Shown here in pieces: positions 23,608-30,508 of a DNA stretch of 30,508 nt. The translations under genes and the position numbers were made by a program. Below the pieces are notes generated by a model. It saw nothing but the letters and a program-made list of their open reading frames with translations. It did not search any database and was not told the origin of the DNA. The DNA is taken from NCBI GenBank assembly GCA_027064085.1, contig JAMOQH010000159.1, forward strand, positions 1 through 30,508, given 5' to 3'. Origin of the DNA: a bacterium (GTDB taxonomy: Bacteria; UBP6; JAFGXH01). The number at the start of each line of letters is the position of its first letter. Position 1 is the stretch's first letter.

Positions 23608-24786
23608 CTAATATTTATAAATTACATAAAATTTTAAGTAAATTCCCTCTGGAAAGAAGGGATTCATTGGGTGGTCTGTTGAGTTAAATCTCTTTTCTAA
23701 AATAGAAATTTGACAATTTTCTCTTAATGCTGCTTGATATATGGCGAATTCATAATCTTCTTGTTTTACTACAGATGTACAAGAAGCGGAGAATAATAAT
23801 CCCCCACTTTTTAAGTTTCTTAAAGCAAATTTATTCAAGTTAATATATTGACTAACTGCTCTTTTTTTATTTTTAACATTTTTAGCTAAAGCTGGGGGGT
23901 CTAAAACAATAGCATCAAATTTATCTTCGAATTGATAGTTATCTGCAACCATTTTAAATATATCAGCTTTTAAAAAGCTATGATTTTCTTCATTCATTTT
24001 ATTTAATTTAAGGTTTTTTTGATATTGGAGCAACGCCTTTTCAGAAACATCTAAATTAATTGATTTACAATTTTCACAATCTTTAAGGTATAAGTTAAAT
24101 CCTCCATTATATCCAAACATATTAAGTAATTTTCCATTTTTAAAGTATTTTTGAACTATTAATCTATTTTCTCTTTGGTCTAGAAATGTTCCTGTTTTTT
24201 GAGAATTTTCAAAATCTATTTCGAATAAAATATTATTTTCTTTTATAATTTTACTATTGCTAATTTCTCCATATAATACTTCTTCATAAGGTTTTAAACC
24301 TTCTATTTTTCTAGCTTGAATATTTGATTTATTTATTATTGCTTTAGGAGAAAAAAGTTCAACTATTGCATCTTTTATAACTGATTTAAGATTTTCCATG
24401 CCTGCAGTATGAAGTTGAATTACAAAATAATCATCATATCTATCAATTATAAGACCAGGAAGATAAGAGTTTTCTCCAAAAACTAGCCTATAAGCATTGG
24501 TTTTAGAGCTATTTACAACTTTCTTAATTAATTCTTGAGATTTCTTAAGCTTTTGTATAAAAAATTCTTTATTTATTTCTTCATTTTCATTATAGGTCAG
24601 TACTCTATATGCAATGCTTGTTTTATTATTATAATATCCTCTTGAGATAAACTTTTCTTTGTAATATAAATCTACAATCGCCCCTATACCTAGATTATCA
24701 TAAGATTTAGTTAATGCCCCACTAAAAAACCACGGGTGAGGAGAGTTTTTTAATTTTTCTTTTTTTAAAAATATTTTTTCATACAT
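23608..24786 (-). CDS. rlmI: RlmI-like 23S rRNA (cytosine-C5) methyltransferase
   Basis: The 392-residue protein has an N-terminal PUA RNA-binding domain (about 1-75), the FGE-YLPGLIIDRYDD segment (about 102-118) and a Rossmann methyltransferase domain. Motifs include FLDQRENR (about 216-223), MFGYNGGF (AdoMet loop, about 238-245), NLDVSEKAL and LDPPALAK (motif IV, about 297-304), with a Cys in SCTS (motif VI). These fit the RlmI/RlmK family, which makes m5C in 23S rRNA; E. coli RlmI modifies C1962. Length is normal for the family. It leads the operon with sufE from a clear promoter at 24812-24840. Assignment to the exact target base is by family only. Confidence 0.8.
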   Translation of the reverse strand: MYEKIFLKKEKLKNSPHPWFFSGALTKSYDNLGIGAIVDLYYKEKFISRGYYNNKTSIAYRVLTYNENEEINKEFFIQKLKKSQELIKKVVNSSKTNAYRLVFGENSYLPGLIIDRYDDYFVIQLHTAGMENLKSVIKDAIVELFSPKAIINKSNIQARKIEGLKPYEEVLYGEISNSKIIKENNILFEIDFENSQKTGTFLDQRENRLIVQKYFKNGKLLNMFGYNGGFNLYLKDCENCKSINLDVSEKALLQYQKNLKLNKMNEENHSFLKADIFKMVADNYQFEDKFDAIVLDPPALAKNVKNKKRAVSQYINLNKFALRNLKSGGLLFSASCTSVVKQEDYEFAIYQAALRENCQISILEKRFNSTDHPMNPFFPEGIYLKFYVIYKY

Positions 24787-24811
24787 AGTTAAACCTAAAT
24801 AAAGAATTGCA

Positions 24812-24840
24812 TTATATTTTAAAATGCTTTTAATTGCAAT
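24812..24840 (-). promoter_or_regulatory. Promoter of the rlmI-sufE operon
   Basis: On the minus strand, TTGCAA (24835-24840) and a consensus TATAAT (24812-24817) are 17 bases apart, about 26 bases upstream of the ATG at 24786. Confidence 0.7.
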
Positions 24841-24898
24841 TAGAATTATTTTATCTTAGTAAAGATATTGATTTATTAAATAATGTAAAATAATGGGA

Positions 24899-27800
24899 CT
24901 ATTTTACAACAATATTGAAGCCAATTAGTTTTAGTTGAGATTTGTTCTCGTAAAAATCTTTATCTTTATAAAAACCACTATAAACAAAAGGATAAAAGAA
25001 AATTTTATTTTTTTGAACAACCATAATAGTTTTATCATCTTTAAATATTACATCTTTTAAATTTGTTAATTTAAAATTCAACAAATAGGAATCTTTGTTA
25101 ATAGTCCAAAATTTTAATGTATTATCATCCGATATAGTCACAAAGTCTTTATGATTAACAGAAGACTTAATTATATCAGTCCAATCCTTATTTCCTTTAA
25201 AAATCTTTTCTATTTTTAATTTATCAAAATCCCATAGTTTTATATTTTTATCTTTTCCTGAAATTAATAACTTTTTATTATCAAGAAAAGATATACAGTT
25301 TTCTAAGTCCTTATTCTCTATTGTTTTAAAAAAACTCATAGTCTCTAAATTCCAAATATCGATATTTTTATTAAAACCAGCTGCAACTAAATATTTTTTA
25401 TCAAAACTTAATGTTAAACTATATATTCTATTTTTAATATTTTTAGATTTTAGTTTACTTAATATTCTATCATTTATTAAATCTAAGATATAAATATTTC
25501 CTGAAGTTGTTCCTAGTGCTAGTTTATTACTCTCTATAAATAATAATGAAGAAATAAACTCTTTATTGTTTTTAAAATATAATTTCTGAGAAAATTTATC
25601 GCCAATGGTATATATTACTATATTACTATTAACAACAGTAGCAAGTTTTTTGCTATCATCAGAAAAAATAGAGCGAAAAGTCCCTATTACATTATTTATT
25701 AATTTTCTATTTTTGAAGTCATATAAAAAAATTCTATTATTATCTCTCAAAACAGATAAATACTTTTTATCTTTAGAAAGTGCAATATTGTGTATAGAAA
25801 TTTTATTATCTATATCATATTTGTATTTATCATTTACATTAACAGTCCATATTTTAATATCTTTATTGAAAGAAGATGTAAAAATATATTTTTTGCTTAT
25901 TGCTAACGAGCTAAGAGATGTTAATTTATTTAGTTTCATTCTTGATAAAACTTCCCCCGTCTTATAATTCCATATAGTTAAATATTCTCTTATTCCTACT
26001 AAGTATTTCTCATTTAAAAAACCCATAGATACTTTAAAATTTTCATAATTTTTTAAGTTTTTAATAAATTTACCAGTTGATATATTTAATACTTTTATTT
26101 CTCCATTTTCTAAAGAAATTATAAGAAAATGACCATCTTTAGAAATAGCAAAACTCCTAATTAAGCTTACTATATTCTTAAAATGCTTTAATATTTTTCT
26201 AGTATCAAAATTCCATATAATCAAATTATTTTTATAATCATGAGTAATAAGTATATTTTTATTTTTATTTTTTAGCATAAAAATATTCATCACTATATTT
26301 TTATGGGCGAGCAATCTTCTTTTCTCCACAAGAGTATTAGCATCTCTAATAACAATATCACCTGATTTTCCAGAACTAATTATAAATTTATTATCTAAAG
26401 AATATTTTGCAATAAACTCTTGTTTATCGAAGGGAATAAATATTTTTTTAATTTCCTTATTATTAACAATATCCCAAAGGTGAATATGTGAATTTCTCTC
26501 TACAATAACTATCTTTTTATTATCATTGTTAATATCTATAGATGTAACATAACTATTAAATCTTTTTTTGAAAATTTTTTTATAATCTTTTATTGTCCAA
26601 ATATTTACCCACCCATCTCTTCCTATTGCTATTAAATATTTCCCATCTCTACTTGTTTGTAATTTATATATGTCAGAGTTATTTCGAATAAAGCCCTTAA
26701 ATTCAAAATTTGTCTTAATATTTGTCTGATACAATATTGATTTAGCTTTTTTAAATATATTAAAATTTTTACTATCTTGTTTAACTAATTTATTCTTTTT
26801 TATATAAGTTATAGCCCCTGATGCATAAATTTCAGACTCATTTATTCTATATTCTTTTATTAATGAGATTGCCTTTTCTAATAAAGACACAGAAAAATTA
26901 TAATTTGCTTCTTGATTTGCTAGCTTTTCTTCAATTAAAGATTTCTTAAATTTTTTTATTGCAATTTTTTCCTTGTTGTATGAATTATATACAAGTATAA
27001 AAGAAATTATTAAAGTAAAAAAGATTATTAAGATAGAGGAAAATGCAACTATATTATTTTTAGCTGTTTTTTTTATTATTTCCCCAAAAGAATAATCATA
27101 AACTTTTACTTTCTTATTTGATAAATATCTTTTTATATCTTCTATTAATTCTATACTGCTATTGTATCTTTGCTCTTTATCTTTTGCCATAGATTTTTCT
27201 ACAATAGCTATTAAGTCCTTAGGAATCTCACTATTTTTTATAGGAAGGGGTTTACTATTTTTTACTTTATCTAACCTTTCCGCAACAGTTTTTCCTTTGA
27301 ATGGAGGATGGGCAGCTAAAATATAATATAAAACAGCTCCTAATGAATAGATATCAGCTCTGTTATCTAGTATTTCCCCTCTTGCTTGTTCAGGTGACAT
27401 ATAAGATGGTGTTCCTACTACTTTACCATTAATTGTTTTATTTCCATTATCAAGTAATTCATACCTATCCGTAACATTTTTCATAAATGATTCATTGGTA
27501 TCTATATGCTTTGCTAGTCCCCAATCAAGTAAAGTAGTTTCACCAAATTTATCTATCATTATATTTGCAGGTTTTATATCTCTATGAATTATATTTTTTT
27601 CATGTGCATAAGCCACAGCATAGCATATATTTAAAAAATCAGGAATCAAATTTAGGCGTCCTTCTATGCTATTCTGTTTTTGAACTAATCTGGATAAAGT
27701 TTCTCCATTTATTTTCTTCATTGTGTAATATAAATTACCACTTTTTTTCTTTCCTATTTCGTAAATTGGTATAATCGAGGGATGTTCTAACTCGGCGGTA

Positions 27801-28090
27801 AGCAATGCTTCTCTTATGAATCCTAGTTCTTTTCTTTCCGTATTTATTCCATCTTTATAGTAAGAAAGTTCTTTTATTGCTATCTTTCTATTCATAAAAG
27901 TATCTAAAACAAAAAATATTTCTCCCATTCCTCCTTTTATAGATTTATTACTATAAATATAACGACCTCTGATTTCTTTTAAAACTTTATCTCGTTTAAA
28001 GGTTAGTTCATCATCTAAATCATCAAAAATATTGTTATCATTTAAACTTCTATTTTTTATAGTAATATCCATGCTGTCATCACTGTTCAA
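24899..28090 (-). CDS. Transmembrane Ser/Thr protein kinase with C-terminal WD40 repeats
   Basis: The 1063-residue protein has a Hanks-type kinase domain (about 43-325): glycine loop KGGMGEIFFV (52-61), ATP lysine K73, catalytic loop HRDIKPANIM (169-178), DWG in place of DFG (189-191), and GTPSYMSPEQARG (226-238). A membrane helix follows (about 347-369), then a coiled linker and roughly a dozen WD40-type repeats filling 450-1060 (LWDIV, IWNFD, IWNLETM, LWDFDKL). The kinase faces the cytoplasm, so the propellers are extracytoplasmic and may sense ligands or dock partners. All key kinase residues are present. Translation begins at TTG after AGGAG; no other start has a site. It has its own promoter and no neighbouring phosphatase, so its substrates are unknown. 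Confidence 0.9.
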   Translation of the reverse strand: MNSDDSMDITIKNRSLNDNNIFDDLDDELTFKRDKVLKEIRGRYIYSNKSIKGGMGEIFFVLDTFMNRKIAIKELSYYKDGINTERKELGFIREALLTAELEHPSIIPIYEIGKKKSGNLYYTMKKINGETLSRLVQKQNSIEGRLNLIPDFLNICYAVAYAHEKNIIHRDIKPANIMIDKFGETTLLDWGLAKHIDTNESFMKNVTDRYELLDNGNKTINGKVVGTPSYMSPEQARGEILDNRADIYSLGAVLYYILAAHPPFKGKTVAERLDKVKNSKPLPIKNSEIPKDLIAIVEKSMAKDKEQRYNSSIELIEDIKRYLSNKKVKVYDYSFGEIIKKTAKNNIVAFSSILIIFFTLIISFILVYNSYNKEKIAIKKFKKSLIEEKLANQEANYNFSVSLLEKAISLIKEYRINESEIYASGAITYIKKNKLVKQDSKNFNIFKKAKSILYQTNIKTNFEFKGFIRNNSDIYKLQTSRDGKYLIAIGRDGWVNIWTIKDYKKIFKKRFNSYVTSIDINNDNKKIVIVERNSHIHLWDIVNNKEIKKIFIPFDKQEFIAKYSLDNKFIISSGKSGDIVIRDANTLVEKRRLLAHKNIVMNIFMLKNKNKNILITHDYKNNLIIWNFDTRKILKHFKNIVSLIRSFAISKDGHFLIISLENGEIKVLNISTGKFIKNLKNYENFKVSMGFLNEKYLVGIREYLTIWNYKTGEVLSRMKLNKLTSLSSLAISKKYIFTSSFNKDIKIWTVNVNDKYKYDIDNKISIHNIALSKDKKYLSVLRDNNRIFLYDFKNRKLINNVIGTFRSIFSDDSKKLATVVNSNIVIYTIGDKFSQKLYFKNNKEFISSLLFIESNKLALGTTSGNIYILDLINDRILSKLKSKNIKNRIYSLTLSFDKKYLVAAGFNKNIDIWNLETMSFFKTIENKDLENCISFLDNKKLLISGKDKNIKLWDFDKLKIEKIFKGNKDWTDIIKSSVNHKDFVTISDDNTLKFWTINKDSYLLNFKLTNLKDVIFKDDKTIMVVQKNKIFFYPFVYSGFYKDKDFYENKSQLKLIGFNIVVK

Positions 28091-28110
28091 TTAAGCTCCT
28101 ATATAGCTAA

Positions 28111-28140
28111 ATTATACAACAATAAGTTATAAGTTTTCAA
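28111..28140 (-). promoter_or_regulatory. Promoter of the kinase gene, between inverted repeats
   Basis: On the minus strand, TTGAAA (28135-28140) and TATAAT (28111-28116) are 18 bases apart, about 20 bases before the TTG start. ACAATAAG (28119-28126) and CTTATTGT (28160-28167) form an inverted repeat spanning the -35. Confidence 0.6.
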
Positions 28141-28198
28141 CATTTTTTAAATTTTAGCACTTATTGTATAGATAAAAATGATGATTTTATGTTCAAAT

Positions 28199-28256
28199 CT
28201 AAAGGTTGAATGCTAAAATTAAGACTTTATAGGCTTAATTTTCTATGGAAAAGACG
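28199..28256. repeat. Dispersed hairpin repeat, copy 2; likely terminator
   Basis: AAAGGTTGAATGCTAAAATTAAG begins a stretch matching 2905-2945 and, after a shorter middle, CTATGGAAAAGAC matches the end of copy 1. AAAATTAAG (28215-28223) and CTTAATTTT (28234-28242) form a 9-bp hairpin with a T-run on either strand, which may end transcription of the chemoreceptor gene about 115 bases past its stop. The gene-free interval 28091-28358 otherwise holds only the kinase promoter. Confidence 0.55.
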
Positions 28257-28358
28257 TAAGGCTTTGAAATAGCCAAAATAAACTACTTTTCAATTTTAAG
28301 ATAAAATAACTGGCTTAATGAGGTTTGTTACCATCAATAAAATAATACTTAATAAGTT

Positions 28359-29900
28359 TTATGCAGATAGTTTTTTAATGGCATCTTCTAAGTTATCATT
28401 AGCAGTGTTCAATTTGCCTAAATCTTCCTCTAGAGTTGTAGCATTATTATTTATATCTTGAATTGCTCCATCTATACTAGAAATATTTTCAGATATATCA
28501 TTTGTTGCCTTTGCTGCTTCTGTTACTTTTTGTGTCATTTCTTGCATTACTGATGTTGTTTGAGTTAGGCTCACTGTTATTTCATTGGTTGTTGCGGATT
28601 GTTCTTCTATGCTGGAAGAAATAGTTAAAACCATATTATTCATATCATCTATTTGAGATGCTATAGCATTAATATCTTCAATAGTTTTATTTGTTGTATC
28701 AGAAAAGTTTGTGATTTTATTTTTAATATCAACAGTTGATTCATTGGTTTGAGAAGCAAGTACTTTTATTTCATTTGCAACAACAGCAAATCCTTTACCT
28801 GCTTCTCCTGCACTTGCAGCTTCTATTGTGGCATTTAAAGCTAATAGATTTGTTTGTGAAGCAATTTCATTAATAACATCTAAAACAGTTTTTATATCTT
28901 TTGATGCCTTTGATAAATTATCCAATTCGTTTTTGATGTTTTTTACTTGAATATTAACATCATCTGTTAATGTTTTTGCTCCTTCTGTATTTTTAGCGAT
29001 TTCAGAAATAGTAGAGTTCATTTCTTCGGTTGCTGTTGCTACAGAATCTAGGGTTACTTTTGTTTCTTCTATGCCCGTTGCTACATCATTCATATTCATA
29101 CTCATTTGCTCTGTTGCGGCTGCAACTCCACCCATATTTTCAGATGAAACAGCTATTTTTGTTTTCATTTCTTTTGTTAATGTGCTAGCTCCGGATAATA
29201 TTTCACTAACAATTTTACTACTTTTACTAACTTTATCTTGTGCATCATTAATCTTTGTAATATTCTGTACCTCTTCTATGGCTCCAATAATATTTCCATT
29301 TTTATCTTTAATTGGTATTCCTGTATAAATAATAGGGATTTCAGTGTTTGAATTTGGTCTTGCAATTGTTTTCATGGTTGTAACTTCTCCATGTTTCATA
29401 GCTCTTTCTGTGGCACAATCTTTTTTGCAATCCTCTGCGTTGTAATGATCATAACATTTAGTTTTGCCTATTAATTCTTCTGGCTTTTTATTATTAATGG
29501 AAGCTCCTGCTGGATTTATATAAGTAATATTGAAGTCTTTATCAATAGCCATAATCGGAAATTTAGAATGCTCTATTATATCAGCCTTCGTCAATAAGTC
29601 AGCTTTAACATATAGTCTTAGATTTTCCATGTAATTTAATATACTAGAAAACTTTTTATTTAAATCAATAGTAAAATCAAAGTCTTTTCTACTCATTCTT
29701 TCTAATGTTTCTGAAAGGTATGATAATTCAATAATAAATTTATTTAATAAAATATAAGAGATTATTGCAGTTAATACAAATACAGATATTATGATTGCCA
29801 AATTTAAACCTATTGATAATTTAAATACTAGCAAAACAAGAAACGGTACTGCAAGACTTACTGTTAATACAGTTAATAATGTTTTTTTAATGGCTTCCAT
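28359..29900 (-). CDS. Methyl-accepting chemotaxis protein with Cys-containing PAS domain
   Basis: The 513-residue protein has two closely spaced membrane helices (about 8-28 and 32-54) with almost no periplasmic loop, a short HAMP-like segment, a cytoplasmic PAS domain (about 105-218) and a long signalling coiled coil. The tip (about 344-385) shows the conserved [20 protein letters not shown], which contacts CheA and CheW, so it is a genuine chemoreceptor. The PAS domain has C149, C158 and C162 in [15 protein letters not shown], a spacing seen in PAS domains suspected of binding metal, heme or Fe-S. With no periplasmic domain it should sense the cytoplasm or energy state. The start follows GGGAGG. 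No che genes lie in the window, but the cell should have a Che array. Confidence 0.9.
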   Translation of the reverse strand: MEAIKKTLLTVLTVSLAVPFLVLLVFKLSIGLNLAIIISVFVLTAIISYILLNKFIIELSYLSETLERMSRKDFDFTIDLNKKFSSILNYMENLRLYVKADLLTKADIIEHSKFPIMAIDKDFNITYINPAGASINNKKPEELIGKTKCYDHYNAEDCKKDCATERAMKHGEVTTMKTIARPNSNTEIPIIYTGIPIKDKNGNIIGAIEEVQNITKINDAQDKVSKSSKIVSEILSGASTLTKEMKTKIAVSSENMGGVAAATEQMSMNMNDVATGIEETKVTLDSVATATEEMNSTISEIAKNTEGAKTLTDDVNIQVKNIKNELDNLSKASKDIKTVLDVINEIASQTNLLALNATIEAASAGEAGKGFAVVANEIKVLASQTNESTVDIKNKITNFSDTTNKTIEDINAIASQIDDMNNMVLTISSSIEEQSATTNEITVSLTQTTSVMQEMTQKVTEAAKATNDISENISSIDGAIQDINNNATTLEEDLGKLNTANDNLEDAIKKLSA

Positions 29901-29914
29901 ACTTTACCTCCCAA

Positions 29915-29933
29915 AAAATAAAGCTCTTATTTT
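29915..29933 (-). terminator. Weak AT hairpin between the Rpn-family and chemoreceptor genes
   Basis: On the minus strand, AAAATAA-GAGCT-TTATTTT is a 7-bp hairpin followed by a T-run, just before the chemoreceptor ribosome site. Termination is possible but the stem is all A-T. Confidence 0.35.
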
Positions 29934-29958
29934 ACATCGGTATGGTAAATAGAAAATA

Positions 29959-30453
29959 TTAATTACTTTCTATATTTAACTCTTTTTGTAAATCTTTAAC
30001 CTTTTTAATAGGTAATTTAGTATATTTTTGTACAAATGCAATTTCAGCACCATCTTTTAATATTTCAATAGCTGTTTCTATTTTACCCTTTTCTATACCT
30101 TTCTCTATTCCTTTTTTTTCTCCTCTTTCTTCAATTTCATTAAGTAATCTCATCATTCCACCCATTTTATCCTCCTTATTTAATGTTTGTAATGCATCTT
30201 CAACATTTATTTTATCACTTGATATTAATTTGATGAATTTATTGATTTTATCAAGCATTATTAATTCTTTTAAGTCTTCTGATAAAAAATCTGTTTTTTC
30301 TTTTTTTAAAGTTTTAAAATCTATATTTTTAACCCAATCTTCGTTAATAAAGCCTGTAATTAATTGTTTCATTAGTATTTTATTATCTAAAAGCTCTTTT
30401 AAGATTTTATCATAACGGTTTTCTATTTTATTTTTATCCTTATTTTTTACCAT
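29959..30453 (-). pseudogene. Rpn-family recombination-promoting nuclease, internally deleted
   Basis: The 164-codon frame begins like an Rpn/PD-(D/E)xK transposase-like protein (RYDKILKELLDNKILMKQLI ... WVKNIDFKTLKKEKTDFLSED, about 13-59). It then jumps directly to the C-terminal part of that family (ELIMLDKINKFIKLISS, then EERGEKKGIEKGIEKGKIETA and a final helical pair, about 63-164). Full members are near 300 residues, and the missing middle carries the nuclease residues. The join is in frame and the promoter (TTGCAC-N17-TATACT) and ribosome site GGAGG are intact, so a protein without nuclease activity could still be made. It may be a remnant or a domesticated regulator. Nuclease-free products of rpn genes are known to counter the full-length toxin. 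Confidence 0.7.
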
Positions 30454-30470
30454 TTAAACCTCCTAATAAT

Positions 30471-30499
30471 AGTATAACTTCTTTTATTTAAATGTGCAA
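30471..30499 (-). promoter_or_regulatory. Promoter of the Rpn-family gene
   Basis: On the minus strand, TTGCAC (30494-30499) and TATACT (30471-30476) are exactly 17 bases apart, about 20 bases before the ATG. Both boxes and the spacing equal those of the recombinase promoter at 1723-1751. Confidence 0.7.
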
Positions 30500-30508
30500 G
30501 TTGAGAAA

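Noticed and set aside
24846-24895. Inverted repeat ATTATTTTA / TAAAATAAT after the kinase gene as terminator
   Set aside because: The arms are all A and T with a 32-base loop, which is weak and expected by chance at this base composition.
1-30508. CRISPR arrays, tRNA and rRNA genes
   Set aside because: No regularly spaced repeats and no tRNA- or rRNA-like conserved stretches were noticed on reading both strands; a dedicated tRNA or covariance search was not possible.

Overview
The window comes from a very AT-rich bacterium (roughly a quarter G+C by eye) with a two-membrane envelope: it encodes lipoproteins, two probable outer-membrane barrels, a TolQ/TolR/TonB-type motor and long periplasmic TPR proteins. 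An AgmX/PglI-type C-terminal domain, paired ExbD proteins, thrombospondin-3-like and VWA lipoproteins, a WD40-fused Ser/Thr kinase and a chemoreceptor together suggest a low-GC relative of the former Deltaproteobacteria (Myxococcota, Bdellovibrionota or similar). That placement is an inference from gene content. No rRNA, tRNA or CRISPR array was seen.

Bases 1-4590 are an accessory region, almost all on the minus strand. It holds the start of a restriction-modification type protein with a PD-(D/E)xK motif, a XerC/D-like tyrosine recombinase, an AbiEii-type nucleotidyltransferase with its probable antitoxin under a palindromic promoter, and an N5-(carboxyethyl)ornithine synthase/alanine dehydrogenase family enzyme of somewhat higher G+C. 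A second, collapsed copy of the recombinase locus lies just upstream of that enzyme (4161-4366). Its gene is reduced in frame to 14 codons, so the recombinase unit is present as a direct repeat bracketing about 3.4 kb.

Bases 4594-8314 hold a ferredoxin with promoter and terminator, an AmpG/PAT-type MFS transporter, and a minus-strand pair of a TPR lipoprotein and a sensorless histidine kinase.

Bases 8470-23172 are the centrepiece: thirteen co-directional genes with gaps of at most about 30 bases, preceded by one clear promoter. In order they encode a calcium-binding-repeat lipoprotein, a VWA lipoprotein, a PKD-like lipoprotein, a TolQ/ExbB channel, two ExbD/TolR proteins, a small exported protein, a TonB-like protein with an AgmX/PglI C-terminus, an outer-membrane barrel, two exported TPR proteins (the second about 1156 residues with a Lys-rich head), a second barrel and a formylglycine-generating-enzyme-like lipoprotein lacking both catalytic cysteines. 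The parts list resembles the Myxococcus Agl-Glt gliding machinery and, in its FGE-like lipoprotein, the Bacteroidota GldK/GldJ proteins. I infer a proton-motive-force-driven trans-envelope machine of unknown output.

Bases 23173-30453 are all minus strand: SufE and RlmI-like housekeeping genes in one operon, a transmembrane Ser/Thr kinase with WD40 repeats, a methyl-accepting chemotaxis protein with a Cys-containing PAS domain, and an internally deleted Rpn-family nuclease. A dispersed hairpin repeat occurs near 2903 and 28199. Most minus-strand promoters visible here fit a sigma70-type pattern of TTGNNN-N17/18-TATAMT.
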